A DNA stretch of 64,000 bases from Oscillospiraceae bacterium (GTDB lineage Bacteria; Bacillota; Clostridia; Oscillospirales; Acutalibacteraceae), in the NCBI GenBank assembly GCA_902796905.1, contig CADBQU010000021.1, positions 1 to 64,000 on the forward strand, given 5' to 3'. The notes below the pieces were generated by a model that was not told the DNA's origin, did no database searches, and saw only the letters and a program-made list of their open reading frames with translations. Positions 18,021-26,169 of the stretch are shown one piece after another. A program made the position numbers and the translations under genes. How positions within the stretch are numbered: the first letter of the stretch is position 1; every line of letters starts with the position of its first letter.

Positions 18021-19934
18021 ATGTATAATACATATATACCCGTAATGTTAAAAGAGATTGACGATAATAATATTTATAATATTATTGAAACTTTAAAAAA
18101 AGCCGATGTAAACAAAATTTTTATAGCTATTCACAGCAGCCGTAAAAGAGAAAACACAGAAGAAAACATTGCTTTTTTTAATAAATTGAAAAAATTTGTG
18201 CAAATATTTAAAAGCAACAACATAATTGTTGGCATTTGGCTTTTGGCGTTTGATATTGATTTTGAAAATAATTTTACAAAAATAACGGGGCATACATCTC
18301 ACATGGGAAACTGCTGTCCTTCGGACGATAATTTTATAAAATTGGTGTCGGAATTTTTAGAGGATTTGGCTAAAACCGGCGTTGATATTATTCTTTTGGA
18401 TGATGATTTACGCTTAAATAATTTAGGCGTAGGTATTGGCTGTTTATGCAAAAACCATATAAAACGCATAAGCGAAATACTTAATAAAAACGTTACTAAA
18501 GAGGAAGTAGAACGAAAGGCTTTTTGCGGCAAGCCTAATAAATACAGAAGCGCATTTTTACAGGCTAACAGGGAGGCAATGCTGAAATTTGCCGACGGAT
18601 TAAGAAAAGGAGTTAATAAGGCAAATAAAAATGTAAGAATAGGAATATGCTCCTGTATGTCTGTTTGGGATTTGGACGGAGCGGACACTTATGAAATTGC
18701 CGAGCATTTGGCAGGGGATACAAAACCGTTTGTTAGGCTTATAGGCGCTCCTTATTGGGCGTCCATAAACTTTTTCGGTAACAGGTTGGCAGATGTTATA
18801 AGCCTGGAGCGTATGGAGATTTCGTGGAGAAAAAACAAAAATATCGAAACGGTAGCAGAAGGCGATACTTTCCCAAGACCTTGCTATTCTACACCTGCCA
18901 GCTATTTGGAGAATTTTGAATTGGCGCTTTTGGCGGACGGTAAACAGGACGGTATTTTAAAATACGCATTTTTTGATTATTTTAACGCTTTTTACGAAAC
19001 CCGTTATTTTGAAGAACATCAAAGAAACAAATTAAAAAGAGAATATGTGCAAAATATTTTTAAAAATAAAGAGGAATGCGGATTAAATATTATTGAAAAT
19101 TTAAAAAAATTGCAAAGTGCGGTATTGCCCGAAGAATATATAGGCGACGAAAAAATAGAAAATATTTTCTTTACATATGCTTCTAAAGCGGCAAACGCAA
19201 ACGCTGTTCCCGTAAAATATAATAATCCCATAAACAGCTGTTTTATGGCCTTTGGCGAAAATATAAGATTTATAACCGAAGAAGAAATGAAATGCGGAGC
19301 AATTATAGACTTATGGGCGGCAAAAATATTAACGGAACGCGGAATAGATGTTGGTATTGAAAACATAGGCGAAGAGCTTTCGGGCAGACCTGTAATATTT
19401 AACGACGGAGAAATAACCAATATTGTCGGCATAGAACCGCCAAAATACAACAGGCTTAAATTAAATAAAAACTGCAAAGTTTTAGCCAACGCTTTTAAAA
19501 ACGGTTCTTCTTACCACAGTTTTAAGGCGGAAGACGAAAGCCCTGTAATTTATACTTACGAAAATAAAAACGGCGCAAAATTTTTGGTTTTGGCTGTAAT
19601 GGGTTATTATTTTAATAATTCTTTGTTTTTCAGAAATTATAAAACCGCAAAAATTATTAAAGACCAAATAAAACAATTTAATAAAAAGCCGTTAACGGCT
19701 ACGGTTAATAATTGTCCGGATGTTTATGTTATAGCTAAAGAAAATAAAGAAAGCATAGCTGTTGGTATATTTAATTTTTCGGATGATACATATAGGGACA
19801 CCGAAGTTATTATAGGCGAGCCTTTTAATAAAATAAAATCTTCTTTTGAACCGGGTATAAATATGCATAACGGAAATATTACGGTAGAAAACCTTCCGCC
19901 GTATTCTAATGTGTTTTTCGAACTTGAAAAGTAA
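18021..19934 (+). CDS. Unrecognised 637-residue protein, TIM-barrel glycoside-hydrolase-like
   Basis: I do not recognise the family with confidence. The first 330 or so residues alternate hydrophobic strands and helices as in a (beta/alpha)8 barrel, with acidic strand ends typical of glycosidases (DIILLDDDLRL near 120-130, LARxxGAPYWAS near 235-245, AEGDTFPRPCYS). The remainder reads as beta-sandwich-like C-terminal domains ending in a short all-beta segment (GIFNFSDDTY, ENLPPYSNVFF). There is no signal peptide, so it should act in the cytoplasm on imported saccharides. It is co-directional with the DMT transporter, with AAAGGAGAAA before the ATG. Confidence 0.5.
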   Translation: MYNTYIPVMLKEIDDNNIYNIIETLKKADVNKIFIAIHSSRKRENTEENIAFFNKLKKFVQIFKSNNIIVGIWLLAFDIDFENNFTKITGHTSHMGNCCPSDDNFIKLVSEFLEDLAKTGVDIILLDDDLRLNNLGVGIGCLCKNHIKRISEILNKNVTKEEVERKAFCGKPNKYRSAFLQANREAMLKFADGLRKGVNKANKNVRIGICSCMSVWDLDGADTYEIAEHLAGDTKPFVRLIGAPYWASINFFGNRLADVISLERMEISWRKNKNIETVAEGDTFPRPCYSTPASYLENFELALLADGKQDGILKYAFFDYFNAFYETRYFEEHQRNKLKREYVQNIFKNKEECGLNIIENLKKLQSAVLPEEYIGDEKIENIFFTYASKAANANAVPVKYNNPINSCFMAFGENIRFITEEEMKCGAIIDLWAAKILTERGIDVGIENIGEELSGRPVIFNDGEITNIVGIEPPKYNRLKLNKNCKVLANAFKNGSSYHSFKAEDESPVIYTYENKNGAKFLVLAVMGYYFNNSLFFRNYKTAKIIKDQIKQFNKKPLTATVNNCPDVYVIAKENKESIAVGIFNFSDDTYRDTEVIIGEPFNKIKSSFEPGINMHNGNITVENLPPYSNVFFELEK

Positions 19935-19946
19935 AAAACAAAAAGA

Positions 19947-19992
19947 GGCAAGCACCAAAACAACACTTTGTTATAGGTGTTTGCCGCTTTTT
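19947..19992. terminator. Bidirectional terminator between glycosidase-like gene and endolysin
   Basis: GGCAAGCACC (19947-19956) pairs with GGTGTTTGCC (19976-19985), with an inner AACA/TGTT pairing. T-runs occur on both strands, so it serves the convergent genes. Confidence 0.8.
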
Positions 19993-20025
19993 TATTTGTA
20001 GGTTTATGTATTTATTTTAAAAAAT

Positions 20026-21039
20026 TTATATTGCTTCTATTTCCTGTCCTAAAAATCCTGCGTAACCGTTGTTACCGTCGTTGGCGTTATAACCGGTTAC
20101 CCAGCTGAGCCATTTTTTCTTTCGGCGTAAATGCACGCGGTAGCAAACGGTTTTTCCGGTATCGGTTTTTATCATTAAGCCGTCTATGGGTTTGTTATAA
20201 ACTCCGGCAAAATCTATACGGTTTTTAACCTCCGGCAGCCACACGCCGCCTTTTATATGTGCTTTGTACCAAATGTTTCCCTCCGATAAACTTGCAAATA
20301 CCGCGCATACATCATGTTTAAATATACCTGCGTAATCGGTTTTATCGGTAACGTTCGGCAGCCAACAATTTAATACATCGTCCCAAACCTGATATTTAAC
20401 CGATATTTTCTTTTTGTTTACTGTAGTATTTAAATTATTTGTTTTGGTATTGTTTTGCGGATGATTTGAAATAACGGAAGTATTGTTTTTAACGTTTGGT
20501 TCCAGTGTTTTTAAAATGCCGTAAGCTATGGCTGTGCCCATTTTTTTCTGTTTTTCGGCCGTATTAATTATTTCTATATCTTTTACATTATCAATAAAAG
20601 CTCCTTCTACAATTACAGAAGGAGCTTTTATTTCTCGGATAAAACCAAAATAATCTTTGCCGAAAATATTCTTTTTTATTTTTAAACCTCTGGAATTTTG
20701 ACCTATTTTAACTATTTCGTTTAAAATATTTTGTGCCAAGATTTTTGAGGTTCCGCCTTTTGAGTAATGGAACACTTCCGCTCCGTCTCCGCCGCCTGAA
20801 TTGTTATGTATATCCAATGCCAAATCGGGGTTAAAATTATTACATTCTTTTATTTCGTCCGTAAGCGGGTCATTTTCGTCTTTTGTTCGGCTCATTAATA
20901 CAGAAACGCCGTTTTTAACCAATTCATCTCTGCAAGCTAATGCTATTGATAAATTTAAATCTTTTTCTTTAAAACCGTTGCCCGTGGCTCCGCTGTCTCT
21001 ACCTCCGTGCCCTACGCCTATAAAAACTTTTTTTGCCAT
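20026..21039 (-). CDS. Phage-type N-acetylmuramoyl-L-alanine amidase (endolysin)
   Basis: 337 residues. An N-terminal Amidase_3 zinc amidase domain (residues 1-175) shows the GVGHGGRDSGATG start and the glutamate of VIVEGAFIDN near 140. It cleaves the amide bond between MurNAc and L-Ala. After a Thr/Asn-rich linker the C-terminal 125 residues contain Trp-containing repeats (WLPNVTDKTDYAG, WLPEVKNRIDFAGV, WVTGYN...NGYAGFLGQEIEAI) resembling clostridial ChW-like wall-binding repeats. There is no signal peptide, and the gene follows a holin gene, both typical of a phage lysis cassette. Confidence 0.88.
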   Translation of the reverse strand: MAKKVFIGVGHGGRDSGATGNGFKEKDLNLSIALACRDELVKNGVSVLMSRTKDENDPLTDEIKECNNFNPDLALDIHNNSGGGDGAEVFHYSKGGTSKILAQNILNEIVKIGQNSRGLKIKKNIFGKDYFGFIREIKAPSVIVEGAFIDNVKDIEIINTAEKQKKMGTAIAYGILKTLEPNVKNNTSVISNHPQNNTKTNNLNTTVNKKKISVKYQVWDDVLNCWLPNVTDKTDYAGIFKHDVCAVFASLSEGNIWYKAHIKGGVWLPEVKNRIDFAGVYNKPIDGLMIKTDTGKTVCYRVHLRRKKKWLSWVTGYNANDGNNGYAGFLGQEIEAI

Positions 21040-21041
21040 AA

Positions 21042-21275
21042 TTATTCTCGCTCTTTAAGTTTTTTTAAATATATGTCCGCCGCTTTTGCCTCTTTGGTTA
21101 CGGAATTGTTTTTCCACCAAGCTATAACCGAGGTAACCAAAGTAAATATAATTGTTACCGTTTGGTATATTGCGTCTTCGCCAAACGGCAATACTTCTTT
21201 GCCGAACATAGCTAAAAATTGATTAATTAAAGCAACTGTTAAGCAAATTGTTCTTGCCAATGTATCTGCACTCAT
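21042..21275 (-). CDS. Phage holin (SPP1/phi LC3-like)
   Basis: 77 residues with two hydrophobic segments (about 8-25 and 38-52) and a strongly charged C-terminal tail (KLKERE). The segment VIAWWKNNSVTKEAKAAD near residues 51-68 is characteristic of small clostridial phage holins. It would form membrane lesions releasing the adjacent endolysin, whose gene starts 2 bases downstream. Confidence 0.85.
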   Translation of the reverse strand: MSADTLARTICLTVALINQFLAMFGKEVLPFGEDAIYQTVTIIFTLVTSVIAWWKNNSVTKEAKAADIYLKKLKERE

Positions 21276-21287
21276 ATTTTATCCCCC

Positions 21288-22622
21288 TTAAGAATAATAT
21301 CTTTTACCGTATACCGATATTTTTGTACCTGCTTTTAATTTCCAACCTTCAGTAGGAATGGAAACCGTTAAGTTATTTAAATAATGTGTTGTAATGTTAA
21401 CGCCTTGTGTTCGTTTAGAGGTTGAGGCTTGGGCTTGGTATTGTAGGCTTGTATTTTCCATAATAACAATACCAATTGCATTAATAAATGTTGAAGTAAT
21501 ATATTTTGCGCCCTTGTTAAGGCTATCACTTGCAACCGTAGTAACTGTGCCGTTAGCGTTAGTAACCTTGTATTCTATTTGTCCGTTTGCGGCACTTGAC
21601 GCCGTATCTGCCGGATATTCTATTTTTACCATTAATTCTGCATAATTGCCGTTTAAAGTAATGGCTTGGCTTTCGGCTTCCGCTTCTATTGTTATATCGT
21701 CGGCGGCTTTTTGCCACTGTGTTAAATTAATAAGCTCATTAGTTATTATTTTATTTTGTACCGTATTGGCAGAAGTAGTGCTTAATGCGTCATCAACCAT
21801 AACTACCGAGGTTTTAAACCAGGTAACAGTTCCCGTGTCCGAAACATATGCCGTAGCATAATATCCGTTTTTGTCATTCGGTTCGTTTCCTATAAAATAT
21901 GTGTCGCCGTACCAAACGCTACCTGTCGGTAAGCCTTGTTGAGGAAAACGTATTCCTTTAAATGTCATACATTTATTTAAATTTAAATAGCCCGGTACTT
22001 CTGCGGTTTTAAACCATGTTAAGCCTGAACCGTCGGAACTTATCCACGCCGATGCAAAAGCATTTTTATCTAATAAATAGTAAGTGTCGCCCATTTTTAT
22101 GTTTTCGGTAGGCAAAGCAGAAGACGAAATAACACCTTTAAAAGTCATAATTCCTACTTTTTTAATTTCGGTATTTACTTCTTCGCTTACCAAAGCGTCT
22201 ACCATTGTTTGTAATTCTTCTTTTGTGGCTGCGGGGTTTAATACCTCGTCTTCGCCATTCGGGCTGTTTAATATTTGTAAAATACAGGAAGCCGTTTTGC
22301 CTTTAACGTTGATTGCGCCGTCCGCATCGTTTTGTACGGCAGTAACACAAAAAATCAAATCTCCCGCCTGCGGCATAAGCTGTTCCCACAAAGTAAGTTT
22401 AACGGTGTTGTTTGTTAATTCATTTTTAGGAATATTGGGCGAAGCCAAATGCGTTCCGTAAATTGTTTGAAATTCAAAGTAATAATATGCTATATCTTCG
22501 GAAATAATTCGGGTGGGTAAGGTAACAACCAACTCGGTTTCATTGTGTTCTTTTGCATATCCTCCGAATATTTTTTGAGGGTGTGTTTCATCCCGAGATA
22601 AGTCTATGTTAATAGTTCTCAT
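21288..22622 (-). CDS. Phage tail-fibre/upper baseplate-like protein
   Basis: 444 residues. The N-terminal part (about 1-125) looks like a BppU/phage tail N-terminal domain (INIDLSRDE...). A short coiled region follows (EELQTMVDALVSEEV). Two tandem repeats come next, each beginning MTFKG and ending near TWFKT, about residues 158-280 (MTFKGVISS...LTWFKTAEV and MTFKGIRFP...VTWFKTSVV). The C-terminus is beta-rich. The order tail fibre, holin, endolysin is a standard late phage module. The ribosome-binding site is AAGGAGTGA. Host-receptor binding is the likely role if any phage particle or tailocin is made. Confidence 0.75.
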   Translation of the reverse strand: MRTINIDLSRDETHPQKIFGGYAKEHNETELVVTLPTRIISEDIAYYYFEFQTIYGTHLASPNIPKNELTNNTVKLTLWEQLMPQAGDLIFCVTAVQNDADGAINVKGKTASCILQILNSPNGEDEVLNPAATKEELQTMVDALVSEEVNTEIKKVGIMTFKGVISSSALPTENIKMGDTYYLLDKNAFASAWISSDGSGLTWFKTAEVPGYLNLNKCMTFKGIRFPQQGLPTGSVWYGDTYFIGNEPNDKNGYYATAYVSDTGTVTWFKTSVVMVDDALSTTSANTVQNKIITNELINLTQWQKAADDITIEAEAESQAITLNGNYAELMVKIEYPADTASSAANGQIEYKVTNANGTVTTVASDSLNKGAKYITSTFINAIGIVIMENTSLQYQAQASTSKRTQGVNITTHYLNNLTVSIPTEGWKLKAGTKISVYGKRYYS

Positions 22623-22637
22623 TAAATCACTCCTTTC

Positions 22638-22955
22638 TTATTTTTCTTTTATAAACGGATAAATAGAATATAATCCTGTTCCTGTTAAATAGCATTTACT
22701 TAATTCTTCAAATGTAAATTTAACTTCCGGCATTTTAACTTCTACTTCGTTTAAAGCGTTAAGTTCCTGCGTAAATTTCTCTGTGCATTTATTTTTTTAT
22801 TTTAACGCTGTTTTCTGTTTGTACAGGGTTACCTTATTTATCATTTTCGGTATATTTTAAAATTATTTCTTTGTATTTATCGTAGTAAAAGTTTGATTTT
22901 CTTCAACGGATTTTACAAACTTTTAAGCTTTATAAAAATTACGAATAAAATGCGC
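22638..22955 (-). pseudogene. Decayed phage gene (DUF1617-like?) upstream of the tail-fibre gene
   Basis: On the minus strand a protein can be read only by changing frame twice and passing two TAA stops. The pieces in order are RNFYKA-stop-KFVKSVEENQ, frameshift, FYYDKYKEIILKYTENDK-stop-GNPVQTENSVKIK, frameshift near an 8-base T run, and then a C-terminal run ending LYSIYPFIKEK at a stop (22638-22640). The composition and charged-helix pattern resemble small DUF1617-type phage proteins, an assignment made from memory. No start codon is left. Unlike the three intact genes after it, this one has clearly lost function. Confidence 0.7.
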
Positions 22956-23187
22956 CCTAAAAACCTTAACACAAAATTACGCTTTTCTCATTTGGGGTAC
23001 ATTTGGGTAAAGGTAAATAATGCAGTTAAAACTTTAAATTTGAGATGAAAGGTAGAGCCGAAATTTTTCAAACCAAACAATTAAGCCTGTTTGTTTTGTG
23101 GCAGAGAAGATAAATAGGCGATGTTGGTTTACAGTACTGATTTATTGCAAATAAAGTTTTGCTGTTTTATTTACCTTAAAAAGCCTG

Positions 23188-23229
23188 CGGGCGTGTTGTT
23201 CACACCATCAACACGCCCGTTATTTTTTA
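23188..23229 (+). terminator. Strong intrinsic terminator
   Basis: An 11-bp perfect stem, CGGGCGTGTTG (23188-23198) with CAACACGCCCG (23209-23219), followed by TTATTTTTT. The stretch 22956-23187 before it shows no convincing gene; a 22-codon frame at 23044 lacks support. It may mark the edge of the prophage remnant. Confidence 0.85.
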
Positions 23230-23304
23230 TGTATTGTTATAAATATAAGTAAAATTAAAAATATTATATTCATATATATAATATTTTTAATTTTTATAAA
23301 CAGT

Positions 23305-23820
23305 ATGAAAAAAGTAATATTGTTATTAATAGCGGCTTTATTGATTTTTACCTTGTGTGCTTGCGGCAAAGATAACAATTCTTCTAATGTAAAAACGAAC
23401 AAAAAATCGTTTCTCAGTCTTATACCGTTGCCGTGCCCAACATTGTAGGTATGGATAAAGATGAGACTATAAAAAAGCTTGAAGAATTAGGGCTGAATGT
23501 AAAAATTAATTATAAACATTTTTTTACTAAAAAAAATGATAATTTTGCATTTTTGCGGTAAAACTATTGCCTTGGTTTATAGGGTAGGGAATAACATAGA
23601 AATTTTTAAATTTTTAAAATTTAAAAAATATAATTTTGAGCATTTAACTTCAAATATTTCGTTTGTAAAAGAATTGGATTTTTCTGAATTTACAAATTAA
23701 CAGTCTTTAGGTATAACAAAATGTGTTCCTAAAATTACAAATAAAGGAGATGATGAAGAATTAAAAAGATATACCGAGTGCATTTTTTGTGATAAAGTTT
23801 GCTGTTCGGAGCCAAATTAA
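23305..23820 (+). pseudogene. Broken PASTA-domain lipoprotein gene
   Basis: It opens with a lipoprotein signal, MKKVILLLIAALLIFTLCAC (Cys20 in a lipobox), and stops after 47 codons at 23446. In another frame from about 23420 a PASTA-like segment is readable: TVAVPNIVGMDKDETIKKLE followed by ELGLNVKINY. After a further shift, a frame runs through VYRVGNNIEIF, hits a stop at about 23700, and continues through KGDDEELKRYTECIFCDK to the stop at 23818. At least two frameshifts and one nonsense change are needed, so the gene is dead or badly eroded. PASTA domains bind cell-wall muropeptides or beta-lactams. Confidence 0.7.
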
Positions 23821-23892
23821 ACGGTTTAAATGAGGTACGGTTATAGTTTTGCAGGGGGGGTAAAGATATAAAAAGTTTAGGAATTTAAAACG

Positions 23893-23928
23893 AAAAATCC
23901 TGTCAAGAAAATGACGGGATTTTTGTTT
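23893..23928 (+). terminator. Intrinsic terminator after the lipoprotein pseudogene
   Basis: AAAAATCCTGTCA (23893-23905) pairs with TGACGGGATTTTT (23912-23924) with one G-T pair, then TTTG and T-rich sequence. Confidence 0.8.
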
Positions 23929-23960
23929 AAAATAAACGTAAATTAAAGTAGATTTTTCTA

Positions 23961-23988
23961 TTGACAAATAAGTTTTTTGTGGTATAAT
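23961..23988 (+). promoter_or_regulatory. Promoter of tRNA-Trp
   Basis: TTGACA (23961-23966), 16 bases, TATAAT (23983-23988) with GTGG just before the -10 element. It lies 53 bases before the tRNA, as expected for a stable RNA promoter. Confidence 0.75.
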
Positions 23989-24041
23989 AATTGTTGTTTA
24001 TTTAGTTTAAAAATGTAAAAAAATTGTTGTTAATATTATAT

Positions 24042-24117
24042 AGGGGTATAGCTCAGTTGGTAGAGCAGCGGTCTCCAAAACCGCGTGCCGAGGGTTCAAG
24101 TCCTTCTGCCCCTGCCA
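24042..24117 (+). tRNA. tRNA-Trp (anticodon CCA)
   Basis: Complete cloverleaf. Acceptor arm AGGGGTA pairs with TGCCCCT, the D arm is GCTC/GAGC, the anticodon arm is GCGGT-CTCCAAA-ACCGC with CCA as anticodon, and the T arm is GAGGG-TTCAAGT-CCTTC. The 3' CCA is encoded. Confidence 0.97.
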
Positions 24118-24148
24118 TAAAGAGGCTACATAAAAGATGCAGCCAAAG

Positions 24149-24175
24149 AAAACCCCGATTTTTATCGGGGTTTTC
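24149..24175 (+). terminator. Terminator of tRNA-Trp
   Basis: AAAACCCCGAT (24149-24159) pairs with ATCGGGGTTTT (24164-24174). Confidence 0.85.
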
Positions 24176-24229
24176 GCCATTTATACTGTAAAATTTCAGC
24201 AAATGATTTTTTGTAGAAATAAAAAAGGT

Positions 24230-24363
24230 ATTTTCCCTTTGTAAGAGGATTTGAACTCTCATACAACCGAATAATGATACACAGGCAGATAGATTTTTAA
24301 TTTATATCTGCCTATATATCTGATATTTATTTTTCTGGAGTTCAAGTCCTGCCACAAAAGGGA
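24230..24363. repeat. Nested inverted repeat with tRNA T-arm-like arms
   Basis: The left arm CCCTTTGTAAGAGGATTTGA continues with ACTC, and the right arm reads GAGTTCAAGTCCTGCCAC followed by AAAAGGG. They are near reverse complements, and both carry the conserved tRNA T-loop word TTGAAC/GTTCAA. The interior has a second perfect stem, AGGCAGATA with TATCTGCCT. They look like remnants of tRNA 3' ends in opposite orientations, one resembling the nearby tRNA-Trp (AGTTCAAGTCC). No full tRNA is present. Confidence 0.55.
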
Positions 24364-24470
24364 AACGGCGATTTTACATCTGCATTTCAGTACAGAAAAA
24401 AATCGCCGTTTGAGTAGCAAAAAGCCCGATATAATCGGGCTTTTTCATGGGAGACATCTGTTTTGTCTCC
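24364..24470. terminator. Array of three hairpins between converging tRNA genes
   Basis: AAACGGCGATTTT pairs with AAAATCGCCGTTT (about 24363-24412). A perfect bidirectional terminator follows, AAAAAGCCCGAT (24419-24430) with ATCGGGCTTTTT (24434-24445). The third is GGAGACA/TGTCTCC (about 24450-24470). The middle hairpin most plausibly terminates both the tRNA-Ser transcript and any read-through from the left. Confidence 0.75.
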
Positions 24471-24476
24471 ACAGTA

Positions 24477-24567
24477 TGGCGGAGAAGAGGAGATTCGAAC
24501 TCCTGCGCCGGTTTCCCGACCTACGCCCTTAGCAGGGGCGCCTCGTCACCAACTTGAGTACTTCTCC
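24477..24567 (-). tRNA. tRNA-Ser (anticodon GCT)
   Basis: Minus strand. The acceptor is GGAGAAG/CTTCTCC, the anticodon loop CTGCTAA reads GCT, and there is a long variable arm (TAGGTCGGGAAACCGGCG). The T loop is TTCGAAT and the 3' CCA is encoded (24477-24479). A long variable arm is diagnostic of class II tRNAs. Confidence 0.96.
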
Positions 24568-24656
24568 ATTGATAACGTTTTTTAAAATATTGAATTGTGT
24601 TTTTGCCGTTATTATTTGCTACTAATGTTTTAGCAATCGGCTTTTATTAAAGGTGT

Positions 24657-24743
24657 TGGCGGAGAGGAAGGGATTCGAACCCTTGGCTCTTACGAGTCAC
24701 TGGTTTTCAAGACCAGCTCCTTAAACCGCTCGGACACCTCTCC
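24657..24743 (-). tRNA. tRNA-Ser (anticodon TGA)
   Basis: Minus strand. The acceptor is GGAGAGG/CCTCTCC, the anticodon loop CTTGAAA reads TGA, the variable arm is long, the T loop is TTCGAAT and CCA is encoded at 24657-24659. It lies 89 bases upstream of tRNA-Ser(GCT), probably in one transcript. Confidence 0.96.
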
Positions 24744-24757
24744 GTTTCGACTAAACC

Positions 24758-24786
24758 ATTCTATCATAACGGCCCTAAAAAGTCAA
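24758..24786 (-). promoter_or_regulatory. Promoter of the tRNA-Ser pair
   Basis: Reading the minus strand: TTGACT (24781-24786), a 17-base spacer and TAGAAT (24758-24763), 15 bases before the tRNA 5' end. Confidence 0.65.
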
Positions 24787-24890
24787 TAGAAAATTAGCAA
24801 ATGTCTTTAATTTTTAACTTATAAAAAGGTTATGTTTTTAATTCTTTATTTTAAATTTTTAATAATATTACTACGGATTGTATAAAAAAT

Positions 24891-24917
24891 AAAAGTCGGA
24901 GCAAAACTCCGACTTTT
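24891..24917 (-). terminator. Terminator after gapA
   Basis: AAAAGTCGGAG (24891-24901) pairs perfectly with CTCCGACTTTT (24907-24917) around a 5-base loop. T-rich on the minus strand, it sits 44 bases beyond the gapA stop. Confidence 0.88.
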
Positions 24918-24960
24918 AAACTTTAAAGAATATTAATTAAAACCGATAATTAGTTTTAAA

Positions 24961-25974
24961 TTAGTCTAATTCTGCAAAGTATTTAATGGTTCTAACCATT
25001 TGGCTGGTATAGCTGTTTTCATTGTCGTACCAAGAAACAACCTGTACCTGATATAAATCGTCGCCGATTTTAGAAACCATAGTTTGTGTAGCGTCAAACA
25101 AAGAACCGTAAGTGATGCCAACGATATCGGAAGATACCAAGGGTTCTTCGGTGTAGCCGAAAGATGCGGAAGAAGCAGCTTTCATAGCGGCGTTAATACC
25201 TTCTACAGTTACATCTTTGCCTTTAACTACAGCTACTAAAATAGTTGTGGAACCTGTAGGAACAGGAACACGCTGAGCAGAACCGATAAGTTTGCCGTTT
25301 AATTCCGGAATAACCAAACCGATAGCTTTTGCAGCGCCGGTAGAGTTAGGAACGATGTTAACGGAAGCAGCACGTGCTCTGCGTAAATCGCCTTTTCTGT
25401 GAGGACCGTCCAATACCATTTGGTCGCCTGTAAATGCGTGAATGGTAGACATAATACCGCTTTCGATAGGAGCGTAGTCGTTTAAAGCTTTAGCCATAGG
25501 AGCTAAGCAGTTTGTTGTACAAGAAGCTGCGGAAATAATTTTATCTTCAGCTTTTAAAGTTTTTTCGTTTACGCTGTAAACGATTGTAGGAAGATCGCTG
25601 CCTGCGGGAGCAGAAATAACAACCTTTTTAGCGCCGGCGTCTAAGTGAGCCTGAGCTTTAGCTTTAGAAGTATAGAAACCTGTACATTCCAAAACTACAT
25701 CAACGCCGATTTTTCCCCAAGGAAGATCTTTAGCGTCTTTTTCTGCATAGATGGTAATTTCTTTACCGTCTACAACAATAGAATTTTCTTTTGCTACAAC
25801 TGTATCGGCTTTAGCATATCTGCCTTGTGCTGAATCATACTTTAAAAGATGAGCAAGCATCTTTGCGTCAGTAAGATCATTGATAGCAACTACTTCGTAA
25901 CCTTCGGCACCAAACATCTGGCGGAAAGCAAGACGGCCTATACGGCCAAAACCATTAATAGCAACTTTAACCAT
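24961..25974 (-). CDS. gapA: Glyceraldehyde-3-phosphate dehydrogenase
   Basis: 337 residues, the standard length for the phosphorylating NAD-dependent glycolytic enzyme. The Rossmann motif NGFGRIGR is at 7-14, the active site is [12 protein letters not shown] with catalytic Cys152, and the C-terminal [15 protein letters not shown] is present. AGGAGG lies before the ATG. It stands alone between its own promoter and terminator rather than with pgk and tpi. Its codon choice is more biased than that of its neighbours, as expected for a highly expressed gene (visual impression). Confidence 0.98.
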   Translation of the reverse strand: MVKVAINGFGRIGRLAFRQMFGAEGYEVVAINDLTDAKMLAHLLKYDSAQGRYAKADTVVAKENSIVVDGKEITIYAEKDAKDLPWGKIGVDVVLECTGFYTSKAKAQAHLDAGAKKVVISAPAGSDLPTIVYSVNEKTLKAEDKIISAASCTTNCLAPMAKALNDYAPIESGIMSTIHAFTGDQMVLDGPHRKGDLRRARAASVNIVPNSTGAAKAIGLVIPELNGKLIGSAQRVPVPTGSTTILVAVVKGKDVTVEGINAAMKAASSASFGYTEEPLVSSDIVGITYGSLFDATQTMVSKIGDDLYQVQVVSWYDNENSYTSQMVRTIKYFAELD

Positions 25975-26027
25975 AGTTTAAAACCTCCTAAAATTAGTTC
26001 ACATTAAATTTTGTAAACTTTATACTT

Positions 26028-26056
26028 ATTTTAACTCTTTTTTAAATATTTTTCAA
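26028..26056 (-). promoter_or_regulatory. Promoter of gapA
   Basis: On the minus strand TTGAAA (26051-26056), a 17-base spacer and TAAAAT (26028-26033), about 54 bases from the gapA start. Confidence 0.65.
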
Positions 26057-26169
26057 GAACTTTGTTTATTATTTAACTATTTTTTTAAAATTTTTTATAA
26101 AAACCGTTTGAAATAATTTTAATTTACCTTTTAAAGGGTAAAATATTTTAAAACGGAGGCTTACAGTAT

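Noticed and set aside
24053-24262. Minus-strand reading frame across tRNA-Trp
   Set aside because: It overlaps a complete tRNA gene and its terminator.
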